Assembly: GCF_000520995.1 (NCBI RefSeq)
Contig: NZ_JACA01000013.1
Location: forward strand, 124,001 to 188,000
DNA from: Aquimarina macrocephali JAMB N27
Lineage (GTDB): Bacteria; Bacteroidota; Bacteroidia; Flavobacteriales; Flavobacteriaceae
Length of the DNA: 64,000 nt
Direction: 5' to 3'
The notes under the pieces are model-generated. The model had not been told where the DNA came from and searched no databases. It worked only from the letters and a program-made list of their open reading frames with translations. The translations under genes and the position numbers were made by a program. The stretch's first letter is position 1; each line of letters starts with the position of its first letter. Shown here piece by piece: positions 37,337-46,480 of this stretch.

Positions 37337-38413
37337 CTACTCTTTCTCTTTATAAATTCCTATAGTAAGCTCTCCTGTAGCATTCATTGTGGCACGATAC
37401 ATTCCTGCAGTATTAAATTCCATCGTTACATTTCCCTTATTATCAATTGCTACGATCCCTCCTGTACCTCCAAGATCAGTTAGTTTTTTCTGTATCACCT
37501 CTTTTGCTGCTTCCTGAAGAGAAAGCCCTTTATATTCCATTAATGCAGAAATATCATGTGCTACCATCGCTCGTATAAAATATTCTCCCCATCCTGTACT
37601 TGATACTGCGCAGGTAGCATTATTGGCATATGTTCCTGCACCAATAATTGGTGAATCTCCTATACGATTCCATTTTTTATTGGTCATCCCACCTGTAGAG
37701 GTTCCTGCTGCCAAATTTCCATTTTTATCTAATGCTGCACAACCTACCGTTCCGAACTTAGAATCTTTTATAAACGGATCATAAAAAGCGGTTGTTTTAT
37801 TAGCTTCTTTGTTTTTTAATTTTTCTTTTACTCTCTCCAGCGATTTCATTCTATCTTCTGTAAAGAAATATGCAGGATCAACAATCTCCAGATTTCTTTC
37901 TTTAGCAAACAATTCGGCTCCACTCCCTGATAATAAAACGTGAGGAGAGTTAAGCATTACTTCTCTGGCGAGATTGATTGGATTTTTAACTGTTTTAACT
38001 CCTGCTACTGCCCCAGCATTTAGGTTACTACCATCCATGATAGAAGCATCCAGTTCGTTAGTCCCATCATTAGTAAATACTGCTCCTTTACCTGCATTAA
38101 ATAATGGAGAATTCTCAAGAACGTTTATTGTTTTTTCAACTGCTTCAAGGCTTGTTCCTCCATTTTTAAGAATGGTATGTCCTACTTTTATTGCTTCTTC
38201 AAGTTTAGCTTTGTAAGCCGCTTCTTTTTCTGGAGTCATGTTCTTTTTCAAGATAGTTCCTGCTCCACCATGAATTACAATTCCAAAGCTATCTTCTGGT
38301 TTTTTAATTTCCTCTTTAGCAGTTTCAACAATAGGTGTTTCTGCTGTTTCCTTTGGCTGTTCTTTACATGCCAAAAACAAAATAAAACTAAAAAAGATAA
38401 TTACTCTTTTCAT
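37337..38413 (-). CDS. Isoaspartyl peptidase / L-asparaginase (Ntn hydrolase) lipoprotein
   Basis: This 358-residue exported enzyme has lipobox LFLACKEQ near residue 16. It belongs to the type 2 (plant-type) asparaginase family, which cuts itself into two chains to free an N-terminal threonine. The self-cleavage site GTVGCAALDKNGNLAAGTSTGG is present, as are the N-terminal GIVIHGGAGTI and the substrate-site GDSPIIGAGTYANN. The family removes isoaspartyl residues from damaged peptides and hydrolyses asparagine. Here it would act in the periplasm. Its start lies 2 bp after the stop of the TIR-domain gene, so the two share a transcript. Confidence 0.93.
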   Translation of the reverse strand: MKRVIIFFSFILFLACKEQPKETAETPIVETAKEEIKKPEDSFGIVIHGGAGTILKKNMTPEKEAAYKAKLEEAIKVGHTILKNGGTSLEAVEKTINVLENSPLFNAGKGAVFTNDGTNELDASIMDGSNLNAGAVAGVKTVKNPINLAREVMLNSPHVLLSGSGAELFAKERNLEIVDPAYFFTEDRMKSLERVKEKLKNKEANKTTAFYDPFIKDSKFGTVGCAALDKNGNLAAGTSTGGMTNKKWNRIGDSPIIGAGTYANNATCAVSSTGWGEYFIRAMVAHDISALMEYKGLSLQEAAKEVIQKKLTDLGGTGGIVAIDNKGNVTMEFNTAGMYRATMNATGELTIGIYKEKE

Positions 38414-38415
38414 AA

Positions 38416-39402
38416 TTAAGATAATTTGTGTTTACAATAATCGATTAAAGCGATTCTCCCTTGAAAGAATCTGAAGGTTAAATGTATACTATTTCCACCA
38501 TTATCTTCCAAAGTTATTGATTTATTTAACTCAATATCATAGGGTTGATGCTGTCCTCCTTCGATGGCTATATTATCAGCATATAGTGATATTTTGTTGT
38601 TTGATTTTAACACAGGTTTTATTCGGCCCATAACTCCTGGTGTTTCACCAGATTTATTAAGGATTATAGATCCCGATCCTTTTGATTTTTCAACAGTTAC
38701 TTCTATGTCTTCCTTTGGGTTAATATCTTTAAACAATACTGCAGGATACTCTGGATGTGCAATAAGCACCGTATACAATTTACGTGTTCGAATAATAAAA
38801 TGTGCAAGACCTTTTTCATCAGAAAACCCTTCAAGATATGTAGAATTATTAGCCACTAATACTACTTTGGCATTTTTAATCGATTCTTCTTTTTCATTTA
38901 CCATTTTAATAGTAAAAATGAAAGGTTTTGGATTAATCAGGGTAGAGATCTTTGACCATTTGCCTTTCAAAAAAGCTTGATCTTTTTTTATTTTTTTCTC
39001 GATCAGCCCAGCAAATTCGTCTGGGCTTCTATCTTTTAAGTTGATATACCCTACTGTTTTCAATATCCCAGGAATCTCTGTATCGTCAAATCTAGCTGGC
39101 AAAATATATTCTCTACTTTCCTGAAATGCCCTTGCCTGCATAGAGGCTCTCTCATGGTTTGTCCATAATTTTTGATTGTAAAACCCAGATATAAATAATA
39201 CCGTATATCTTGCCCTGTTTTGATAAATCTCGGACAAATACTCATATAAGTTTTTACCCCATAAATTTGTTTCTTCAAACAGGTCATAAAACACCTTGAT
39301 TCCTCTTATCCTAAGGCTATTTGCAACCTCTTCTACATATGCTCTATTCTCTCCAGCAAAAGAAAGCGCAACATCATATTCATAATTCTTGTTTTTCATC
39401 AC
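38416..39402 (-). CDS. TIR-domain protein with C-terminal beta-rich region
   Basis: This 328-residue cytoplasmic protein starts with a TIR domain (residues 8 to about 140): YDVALSFAGENRAYVEEVANSLR, VFYDLFEETNLWGKNLYEYL, TVLFISGFYNQKLWTNHERASM and YILPARFDDTEIPGI. E84, in WTNHER, is in the place of the catalytic glutamate of NAD-cleaving TIR enzymes. Residues about 155-220 form a carboxypeptidase-regulatory-like beta-sandwich (VNEKEESIKNAKVVLV, GFSDEKGLAHFIIRTRK), and the last 100 residues are not recognised. Bacterial TIR proteins often act in anti-phage defence by depleting NAD. The second and third domains could sense a trigger, which is inference. It has its own promoter and precedes the asparaginase gene. 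Confidence 0.85.
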   Translation of the reverse strand: MMKNKNYEYDVALSFAGENRAYVEEVANSLRIRGIKVFYDLFEETNLWGKNLYEYLSEIYQNRARYTVLFISGFYNQKLWTNHERASMQARAFQESREYILPARFDDTEIPGILKTVGYINLKDRSPDEFAGLIEKKIKKDQAFLKGKWSKISTLINPKPFIFTIKMVNEKEESIKNAKVVLVANNSTYLEGFSDEKGLAHFIIRTRKLYTVLIAHPEYPAVLFKDINPKEDIEVTVEKSKGSGSIILNKSGETPGVMGRIKPVLKSNNKISLYADNIAIEGGQHQPYDIELNKSITLEDNGGNSIHLTFRFFQGRIALIDYCKHKLS

Positions 39403-39460
39403 TGACTTCTTTTTCTTTTTAACCTAAAACTGACTAATTCTTACTAAAAAACCGCTACTA

Positions 39461-39468
39461 CAAAATTA
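39461..39468 (-). promoter_or_regulatory. -7 promoter element of the TIR-asparaginase unit
   Basis: On the minus strand TAATTTTG matches TANNTTTG exactly, 58 bp before the TIR start codon. A TTG (39491-39493) lies 22 bp further upstream, inside the inverted repeat at 39479-39514. Confidence 0.5.
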
Positions 39469-39478
39469 CTTTGTTTAT

Positions 39479-39514
39479 TTGGAATATTTCCAATTTTAAT
39501 AGGAAATATTCCAA
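39479..39514. repeat. Perfect 13-bp inverted repeat (operator-like) upstream of the TIR gene
   Basis: Arms TTGGAATATTTCC (39479-39491) and GGAAATATTCCAA (39502-39514) are exact reverse complements with a 10-nt spacer. No T-run follows on either strand, so it is not a terminator. It covers the expected -33 region of the TIR promoter, which fits a repressor or activator binding site. Confidence 0.5.
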
Positions 39515-39710
39515 CAAAAGTTTTACTTTTAAACCGTAAAAAGAGGTGTTTAGAACCATGAAGCCTTGATAGATAATAAAGGAAAAAAGTTGTAGCTATA
39601 GCATTTAGAAATATGATGATACTTTATGAAGAGATAGGTATTGGTTTTAATCTAAACCAGCACCTTATACCAAATAAACATTAAAAACAACCCATATAAT
39701 TCATTTGGTA

Positions 39711-41054
39711 TTAGATCGTAATCATTTTTCCTTCTTTCAAATATTCTTTTTTGATCCCTTCGAGAATAGTTTCTAATTGGATAGCCTTATGATTTTGGGC
39801 TATGGTCTTAAGACAGGTATATTGTATAATATTGATGATATTCGACCCAGTAAGCGCATATTTTTTGGAAATCTCTTCTAACGCAACCGTTTCTTCTAAA
39901 GCTATAGCGGCAGGAAGGTTTTTTTGCCATAATAACTGTCGTTCTTGATAAGATGGATTTTCAAACTCTATAATTGTTTGAAATCGACGAGTAAAGGCTA
40001 CATCTATGTTGTTTTTAAAATTAGAAGCCAAAATAACTAATCCAGGATGGGATTCTATACGTTGTAGTAAGTACGATACTTCTTGATTAGCATACTTATC
40101 ATGTGCATCTCTTACATTCGTTCTTTTACCAAAAATGGCATCCGCTTCATCAAAAAACAGTATCCAGGATTTATTTTTAGCTTTATCAAAAAGTCTAGAA
40201 AGGTTTTTTTCTGTTTCTCCTATATATTTTGAAACGACCATAGAAAGATCAATACGATATACATCTTCACCGGTATATTTACCTAGCAATGTAGCAGTTA
40301 AGGTTTTTCCGGTTCCCGGAGGGCCAGAAAACAAGACACGATATCCAGGTTTAATTCTGGTTCCCATCTTCCAATCATCCAAAACCACATGATTATACTG
40401 AAGCCAGGTTTCAATTTCTTTTATCTGGTTAAGGGTTTTTGTATTAAGCACAAGATCATCCCAGGAAAGCAACGTTTCAATCCTTTCGGCAGGGAAATCT
40501 TTACTAAGAGTAGGTTTTACCATTCTCCCTGTAGTAAACAGCTCTACATATTCCTGATCCAGAATCAATCGCCCACTCATAATTGGCTCTCCTGTAGGTA
40601 CAGCATCTAATCTTAGAACGCCTTTTTTCACGAATGGATGGGTAGGTTCAAAATAGGATGTGACCTCTATTCGTTTTTGCAGATCCTTGCCAGCTAACAT
40701 AAATTGAATAGTTTCTCCGGTAGGGATAATACCTCTATGATTTTTCCCTTTTACACCACCAAATTCTGGAAGTTCACCTCCATTTGGAAAAAAATCAGTA
40801 ATAATATCTATAAAAAAATAGGGCGAAACATGTGGAATTAATGCTGTTAATAAAATAATGATCTCTTCTTGAGACAAATCAAGTTTGTTGACAAATTGAG
40901 AAAACGAGGAATCATCTGACACCATTGTATCAAAAACAGGAAAAACAGCTTCTTCACTGGTATACTCGTGTCGCAAACGATATTCTATCACCTCTTGTAA
41001 GAAGGAAAATTTGCCATTAAAATGAGTAGTATTTTTTGTAAAAACATGTTCCAT
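39711..41054 (-). CDS. eCIS-associated AAA+ ATPase (Pvc15/Afp15-like)
   Basis: This is a 447-residue AAA+ protein of the kind found in every complete eCIS locus. An N-terminal region of about 220 residues is followed by the ATPase core with Walker A GPPGTGKT (about 244-251), Walker B ILFFDEADAIFGKR (about 296-309), sensor-1 VILASNFKNNID and the arginine finger region FTRRFQTIIEF. The N-terminal winged part (LSQEEIIILLTALIPHVSPYFFIDI) matches the family's pattern. Pvc15-type ATPases are needed to load cargo into, or to keep stable, the injection particle. It is the last gene of the block and lies directly after the cargo island. Confidence 0.92.
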   Translation of the reverse strand: MEHVFTKNTTHFNGKFSFLQEVIEYRLRHEYTSEEAVFPVFDTMVSDDSSFSQFVNKLDLSQEEIIILLTALIPHVSPYFFIDIITDFFPNGGELPEFGGVKGKNHRGIIPTGETIQFMLAGKDLQKRIEVTSYFEPTHPFVKKGVLRLDAVPTGEPIMSGRLILDQEYVELFTTGRMVKPTLSKDFPAERIETLLSWDDLVLNTKTLNQIKEIETWLQYNHVVLDDWKMGTRIKPGYRVLFSGPPGTGKTLTATLLGKYTGEDVYRIDLSMVVSKYIGETEKNLSRLFDKAKNKSWILFFDEADAIFGKRTNVRDAHDKYANQEVSYLLQRIESHPGLVILASNFKNNIDVAFTRRFQTIIEFENPSYQERQLLWQKNLPAAIALEETVALEEISKKYALTGSNIINIIQYTCLKTIAQNHKAIQLETILEGIKKEYLKEGKMITI

Positions 41055-41065
41055 CGACAGGTATT

Positions 41066-41884
41066 TTAAGTTAAAGGTTCGATTGAGAATACATCTATCT
41101 TAGATCTCATATAATTACGCATCCGTTTACGCACAGTAACACCATTTCTAGAGCCCTGAAAATTAGTATTCCCTTCAATGGTTTCAATTACATCACCTTG
41201 GATCGATGTTATAATTCCTGTATGTGTCCAATCCAGCGGGCTACTTTCAATCAAAAACAAGTCTCCAGGTTTTACTAAGTCAGAATTCCTTCTGATTTCT
41301 TTATTTTTAAAAAGTAATCCTCTTGTAATTCCGGCATTACCTACCGAGTCACAACTAAATGTGGAAGGCATTAACGAAGTAAATCTTTTACCCACATGAC
41401 TTACAGCCTGATCAAGAATAGTTTGTGCAAATCCCATACACCAAAAAAAATCTTCTCCATCACCTCCATCCATATAACTCCGCACCCAAGGACCACTATT
41501 AGATTGTCTATTAATAACCAATTCAAAAGGATGATTTTGTAGGTGATTCTCTGCCACTTCAGCAATCAAACTTCTAACATCAGTACTCTGTAATGGTCTT
41601 TCAAAAGCATCTTTTAAGTTAGCAGACAATTCACTAAACAAACCTTGATCTACTACGCCATTTTCTGACACCCCTTTTATACGTTGAAAATTCTTAACGG
41701 CTCTTTCGGTTGCAGGACCAAAATCGCCATCAATACTGGTTGCTGTACCACTACTAGGATGTTGAATACTAAATAAGGTTAGCCAGGATTGAATCTTCCT
41801 TACCTCTTTTCTACTGTTCGAAGAGCCATTTCTTTGCTGTGTATTTCTAATTACCAACTCCTTTTTATATGCCGTTTTTTTCAT
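41066..41884 (-). CDS. Peptidoglycan-binding CHAP amidase
   Basis: This 272-residue protein lacks a signal peptide. A peptidoglycan-binding domain of type 1 lies at about residues 27-85 (VRKIQSWLTLF, IDGDFGPATERAVKNFQ, GVVDQGLFSEL). The C-terminal half is a cysteine-histidine hydrolase of the CHAP type: C149 in FFWCMGFAQ, H221 in DWTHTGIITS and E237-x-N239 in IEGNTN, with the usual KPGDLFLIE strand between. Such enzymes cut peptide or amide bonds in peptidoglycan. With no Sec signal and a place in the eCIS block just before the ATPase, it may be injected to open the target's wall or help release particles from the producer cell. Confidence 0.85.
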   Translation of the reverse strand: MKKTAYKKELVIRNTQQRNGSSNSRKEVRKIQSWLTLFSIQHPSSGTATSIDGDFGPATERAVKNFQRIKGVSENGVVDQGLFSELSANLKDAFERPLQSTDVRSLIAEVAENHLQNHPFELVINRQSNSGPWVRSYMDGGDGEDFFWCMGFAQTILDQAVSHVGKRFTSLMPSTFSCDSVGNAGITRGLLFKNKEIRRNSDLVKPGDLFLIESSPLDWTHTGIITSIQGDVIETIEGNTNFQGSRNGVTVRKRMRNYMRSKIDVFSIEPLT

Positions 41885-41916
41885 CTTACTATGGATTTGT
41901 ATATAAATCTAATGCT

Positions 41917-41943
41917 ATATCCCGACTTTTTTCGGGGGTATAC
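41917..41943 (-). other. Hairpin between cargo-island genes
   Basis: CCCGA (41921-41925) and TCGGG (41932-41936) pair across a 6-nt loop and can extend through flanking TATA bases. It lies in the widest gap (95 bp) of the cargo island. There is no clear T-run on the minus strand, so an attenuator or RNA-processing site is as likely as a terminator. Confidence 0.3.
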
Positions 41944-41979
41944 AACGGTTCTTTTATGGGGTGTTTTCTGGTTGAATAC

Positions 41980-42543
41980 TTAATCTTTATTATATTCTTT
42001 CATGCTATCTGCGTCATCAGAAGGTTCTGTAATTCTATTGATTTCGATTCGATCACCTAATGATTCTATATTCAACAAATATTGTCCATTCTCTTTATTC
42101 ATAAATTTATCTTCTCCTGCATTGAAATGCCATTTTTTTTCACCGCCCATACCTTTATCAGAAAAGAAAAACATTGATAAAATTTTAAGTTCACCTCCTA
42201 CCTTGCCAACTACAAATGAGTTTAAATAACTTTTCCAGTCATCAGGATTACTATCTGATGCAAAACAGTGATATAAATGATCATTATTATCTGTTTCATA
42301 TTGGTCAATTCTAAATAGAAATCGTTTTTGAGGAGACGGAAAATTCTTTACTCTCTCATAGAAAGAATCATCTCGCAAAGAGTTTAATTTTGCCCCAAAA
42401 CCATTTTCAAGTTTGCTAACAACGAATCTTGCAATATTGTCAATAGTGTTGTTATAATTTTCAAGATTGGGCTTTAAATAAGCATTCAAAATTTTTTGTT
42501 CTTCTTCGAAAAAATGGTTTAAAAATTCTTCAATTTCCTTCAT
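41980..42543 (-). CDS. Unknown protein in the eCIS cargo island (possible immunity or chaperone)
   Basis: This 187-residue soluble, acidic protein is not recognised. The first 60 residues are helical (EIEEFLNHFFEEEQKILNAY). The rest alternates strands with aromatic residues (KRFLFRIDQYETDNN, YLNSFVVGKVGGELKILSMFFFSDKG, NGQYLLNIESLGDRIEIN), a pattern like NTF2-fold immunity proteins, although I cannot confirm it. It starts 16 bp after the 1297-residue DUF4157 protein, the usual place for an immunity or loading partner of a toxin. Confidence 0.65.
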   Translation of the reverse strand: MKEIEEFLNHFFEEEQKILNAYLKPNLENYNNTIDNIARFVVSKLENGFGAKLNSLRDDSFYERVKNFPSPQKRFLFRIDQYETDNNDHLYHCFASDSNPDDWKSYLNSFVVGKVGGELKILSMFFFSDKGMGGEKKWHFNAGEDKFMNKENGQYLLNIESLGDRIEINRITEPSDDADSMKEYNKD

Positions 42544-42559
42544 TTATATACTATTTATT

Positions 42560-45500
42560 TTACAAATTAACATCTGGTCCTAAGGGTGGTACAATAATAC
42601 TATGTGGTACTACAACACCTCCTGCTTTAACCGTTAATACGTCATAGGTTACGCTTTCACATCGTCTAGGATCCTGGTCTCCTGCTAAAGCCTGATGCAT
42701 CTCTGCTAAAGCTTCTGCTGTCATATCAGATTTCAGGCCTTTAAGAGTTTCTACCACTTTATCATCACTGGTAGCTTCATAAACTGCTGTTACCTGTAAG
42801 TCAAAGGTAATCAATAATGGTTCTTGTTTTGATTGTATTTTTTGAATCCCAGCGACAATTTTTGATTCGGCACCAGCCATAGTTGTTTGGTTATAAGTAT
42901 CACTGGTGAGTATTAAATTTAATCCTTGTTTATATCCACTACCCTGGAACCAGTCGGCTATAATATGAGCAGAATTCATTTGAGGCAAATTGGTAGTATC
43001 TACACCTTCCCTCATTAATTTTCCGGCACTATCGGTTCTCCCTCTGGAACCAGAAGCTTTAATACCTAAATTCCTTCCGGTCACGGAGTGATTTATTTTT
43101 CTCTCAGAGACATTATCAATCTTCATTTTAACCTCTATACTTTCGAGTTCATCTTTACCTAATCCTTCAGGGCCATAATCATAGTTCAACACAAATGAAT
43201 CACCTTCTACTGACGGCACAATATTTTGTGGTTTGTAATCACTATGTTCGCTGGTTCCACCTGTATCAGGTTCTATTTCTTTAGAATCCCATTTACTATT
43301 AAAATCCGGGAAAGTATTGTTTTGATTTCTCTCTTTCAATTTATCCCAATTAAATTGATGTTCTACCTTATTTTTTTCTGGATCTTCATTACTGTCATCC
43401 ACTTTCTTAACCACTGCTCTAAACTTCTTACTCCCTTTGTACGGAGCTTTAATCTTATCATTTTCCGATACTTCTACCGTTAAGGTATTTTCTTCATTAA
43501 AAGCACTAAACAATTTCTGAAGCAACCCTTTAAGCTCAGTTTGTTTATTTTCTATATTGGTATCTGTTGCTTCTACGGGAGCATCATTTTCAGGTGTTGC
43601 CGTTGCTTCCTGTTGTTGATATGTTGCAATCAACTGATCTATTGCAGTAACTAAACCTTGTGCACTACTTATCCATCCTTTGACTTCTGTTTCTTTATTG
43701 TCTTCGAAATTTTTATCCTTAATTGCATTACTCCATTCACTTAACTTATCACCCACCGCTTTAGGATTAGCACTAGCTACTTTCAACACAGGAGACCCTC
43801 CATCTTCAACCCATAATTTATGCCCTTCTTCTCCATCACTAAATGTAACTTCTTGACCAATTTCTCCATCTCCAACAACACCATCATTATCTTCAGGGTT
43901 TTCTCCTTCATCTCCTCCACCTAATATTTTCTTAAGGAAGTTTTTAGCTGTAGTCACAACCCAAGTAACGACATTGGTCATGGCAGTATCGATCGGTTCT
44001 CTGATTTTTTCTACGATTTCTATAATCTTTTCAGAGACCTTATCTAATCCCGTAAATTTTGCTAAAAAGTTGACAGCTAAGGTTAACATTCCAGCCAATG
44101 TACTTTCTACTTTGGCAGCTGCTTGTGTAATGACGCCATTTGCAATGGCTGCAATTGAATCTATAATAGCCGCCGCTACACTTGCTATTTTTTGTAGTTT
44201 TTCGATCAGGAATGTAACGGTATCATATATAGCAATAATTGCTTGAATCACTGCTCCTGCAGGGTTTAGCATGGTTACAAGCTTGGTTACCGCTTTTTGC
44301 ACAACTTTTACAATTACAAACTGACTGATCTCCGAAATAATCATCTCTTGTAAATTGCTAAGATGCTCCATGATCTTCTCCCAAGCAGCGGCTGGTCCTT
44401 CTGTTACCAGGATTTTTACTAATTCGAATCCTGTCTCTAATGCTACCACTGCAGGTTCACCTAATTGCTCCACTAATTTGGCTCTCAGATTCTCCCAAGT
44501 AAGCCCTAATACAGATAATACAAACTTGATAATCTCCTGAAAGCTGAGCGCCTGAGGAATATAAATACCAGCTCCAGCCAAAGATCCCAACAACCAATCC
44601 AATAGACTATTTTTAAGATGCTTACCAATGTTTCGTGCAAATTTGTTAAATCCAAGTTTAGCTGCGTTGATCAGATTACCTACAAACCCAATTGGATTTT
44701 CTAGTATTTGATTAAACGCTCCTTGTGCTTTTTCTATATATACTAATACTCCTGGTGCTACTACACTAAATAGTATTTTTAGAAGTTCTATAACCGTTGA
44801 AAGCCCAAAACTTAAAAAACTACCGGCGATACTGGCAAAGGCCTTTCCTATTTTGATAAAGGCATTCGGAAGTATAATGATGTCTTCCCAGGTAAGAGAC
44901 TTAATTGTAGTAATAATGGTACCAGGAATTGCAGACATAATTGCTTTGATTCCTGACATTGTTTGCTGAAACCAAACCCATGCTCGACCAACAGCATTTC
45001 CTTGTTGTATATTGGTCCAGATTTCTTCCTGGCCAATAAATTTCATAAATCCGCCTATCAGATTTTCGGCAGTTGGTGGATAGGCTTCTTTAGTAATCGG
45101 ATCTTCACCTATCAAAGCTTTTAATAGGTCATATCCGTCAGTATTTTGTGCTAGGACAGCTAATGGAGTTAGGATAGCTTTTCTAACAATATCCCATATA
45201 AATGACAATGCACTTTTACCAATTTCAATTACTGCATTTATAGGTCTAGAGATGATCCCCATGGCGTCACGCCAGACACCGCCAAGATTAAAAATATCGC
45301 TCCAACCAAGATCATCCAGAAAATCGTCAATATCCTTTTTTATAGATGCTCCAGATAGATTTAACGCTTCTATTTTTTGATTCATTAATTCTGCAGCATC
45401 GGTAAATACATTGTATTTATCCAATACTCTGGTGATCAGGTTTCCTCCAGGTAAGAACTCGACAATAGCTCGCATAATATTGGCCGCACTTCGATCCACA

Positions 45501-46453
45501 CTACTCATATTAATCGGGTTGATCCCTAAAATAATAGTGAACATTCTAAAACCAGGGATATTATGTGCTGCATCTGCAAAATAATCAAGCGCATCACTAA
45601 TCCCTAATCGTTGTACCTTAGGTTGAACAGTTTCTGTAGCAACTGCATTTTCCCCTTTCTGAGCATGTCCTTGTTGTACCACGTGAGTAAGCTCATGAGC
45701 GATCAAATGTTTACCTTCTTTAGTCTCAGGTTGATATTGATTCTCGCCAAAGAAGACATTATTTTTATAGGTGAAAGCTTTGGAACTCATCTGCTTATTA
45801 AGACTAGAAGATTCGCTATCTGTATGAACTTTAACTCCAGAAAAATCTGTTCCAAAACCAGATTCCATAGAACCTTTAACCGATTTATTCATGGGTTTAC
45901 CATTGTCTGAAGCTCTTTGAATCCTGGATTCAATTGTATTGGTTACAGTAGGCACACCTATTTCTTTTCTTTGAAGTATTTTACTTTTATGTTGTACTTC
46001 TGAAACCTCTTCCTCTTCTTTTTCCTGAACCTCTTCTTCCTGTTTTTGCGTATCAAAATTAGTTGACGAGTGATCTGATGGTTTCATAGATACTCCATCA
46101 CTTACTCCTCCCTTATTTTGGACTTCTATGCTCTTTTGTGCTGTTTCTTCTTCAGGTTGTCTTAAAACTGCCGGGGTAATGCTTTCTGCAATCGGTTTTT
46201 GTTGAACATCACCTTCTTTTTCATCTGTTTGGCGTTGTACAAAAGGAGCCGGACTAAAGAAAGGAGTAGTCGATTCTGACGTTTTTGCCACCACTTGATC
46301 TGCAACTCTATCTGCCTCAACTTCATACTTATCATTGGGTTTACCAACGGTAAGTTTAGGTTGCACAAACCCTTCTTCATTCTTATCTTTTTGAAATAAG
46401 GAAGAATTACCTGATTTAGCGCTTGCTGTATTTACCGATGCAGATCGAAACAT
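42560..46453 (-). CDS. Large DUF4157 eCIS cargo protein with hydrophobic middle and possible nuclease tail
   Basis: This 1297-residue protein has no signal peptide. Residues about 28-60 carry a motif shared with the neighbouring DUF4157 protein (QPKLTVGKPNDKYEVEADR). A low-complexity Q/E/K linker follows, then DUF4157 with a zinc site HELTH at 253-257 (GKHLIAHELTHVVQQ). Residues about 300-870 form long amphipathic and hydrophobic helices, possibly a pore or translocation region. An acidic linker leads to a C-terminal domain with MNSAHIIADWFQGSGY (H1163), GLNLILTSDTYN and a run of Asn/Thr, which loosely resembles beta-beta-alpha-metal nucleases (H..N). DUF4157 is a common marker of eCIS toxins. 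The nuclease idea is tentative. Its place after the tape measure and before the ATPase supports cargo status. Confidence 0.85.
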   Translation of the reverse strand: MFRSASVNTASAKSGNSSLFQKDKNEEGFVQPKLTVGKPNDKYEVEADRVADQVVAKTSESTTPFFSPAPFVQRQTDEKEGDVQQKPIAESITPAVLRQPEEETAQKSIEVQNKGGVSDGVSMKPSDHSSTNFDTQKQEEEVQEKEEEEVSEVQHKSKILQRKEIGVPTVTNTIESRIQRASDNGKPMNKSVKGSMESGFGTDFSGVKVHTDSESSSLNKQMSSKAFTYKNNVFFGENQYQPETKEGKHLIAHELTHVVQQGHAQKGENAVATETVQPKVQRLGISDALDYFADAAHNIPGFRMFTIILGINPINMSSVDRSAANIMRAIVEFLPGGNLITRVLDKYNVFTDAAELMNQKIEALNLSGASIKKDIDDFLDDLGWSDIFNLGGVWRDAMGIISRPINAVIEIGKSALSFIWDIVRKAILTPLAVLAQNTDGYDLLKALIGEDPITKEAYPPTAENLIGGFMKFIGQEEIWTNIQQGNAVGRAWVWFQQTMSGIKAIMSAIPGTIITTIKSLTWEDIIILPNAFIKIGKAFASIAGSFLSFGLSTVIELLKILFSVVAPGVLVYIEKAQGAFNQILENPIGFVGNLINAAKLGFNKFARNIGKHLKNSLLDWLLGSLAGAGIYIPQALSFQEIIKFVLSVLGLTWENLRAKLVEQLGEPAVVALETGFELVKILVTEGPAAAWEKIMEHLSNLQEMIISEISQFVIVKVVQKAVTKLVTMLNPAGAVIQAIIAIYDTVTFLIEKLQKIASVAAAIIDSIAAIANGVITQAAAKVESTLAGMLTLAVNFLAKFTGLDKVSEKIIEIVEKIREPIDTAMTNVVTWVVTTAKNFLKKILGGGDEGENPEDNDGVVGDGEIGQEVTFSDGEEGHKLWVEDGGSPVLKVASANPKAVGDKLSEWSNAIKDKNFEDNKETEVKGWISSAQGLVTAIDQLIATYQQQEATATPENDAPVEATDTNIENKQTELKGLLQKLFSAFNEENTLTVEVSENDKIKAPYKGSKKFRAVVKKVDDSNEDPEKNKVEHQFNWDKLKERNQNNTFPDFNSKWDSKEIEPDTGGTSEHSDYKPQNIVPSVEGDSFVLNYDYGPEGLGKDELESIEVKMKIDNVSERKINHSVTGRNLGIKASGSRGRTDSAGKLMREGVDTTNLPQMNSAHIIADWFQGSGYKQGLNLILTSDTYNQTTMAGAESKIVAGIQKIQSKQEPLLITFDLQVTAVYEATSDDKVVETLKGLKSDMTAEALAEMHQALAGDQDPRRCESVTYDVLTVKAGGVVVPHSIIVPPLGPDVNL

Positions 46454-46480
46454 ATATTATAAAAATGTTTTGTCTAAATT

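Larger units (their letters stand above)
39403..39710. other. Intergenic region between the eCIS block and the TIR gene
   Basis: These 308 bp contain no gene. They hold the promoter and inverted repeat of the TIR unit (39461-39514) and, next to the ATPase stop, a 9-bp inverted repeat (ATACCAAAT at 39667-39675 with ATTTGGTAT at 39703-39711) that lacks a T-run and so is a poor terminator. Confidence 0.5.

Noticed and set aside
38564..38980. Open frame of 138 codons on the plus strand
   Set aside because: It lies fully antisense to the TIR-domain gene and has no family character or promoter.
39667..39711. Inverted repeat after the ATPase stop as terminator of the eCIS block
   Set aside because: The 9-bp arms have a 27-nt loop and no T-run on the minus strand, so support is too weak.
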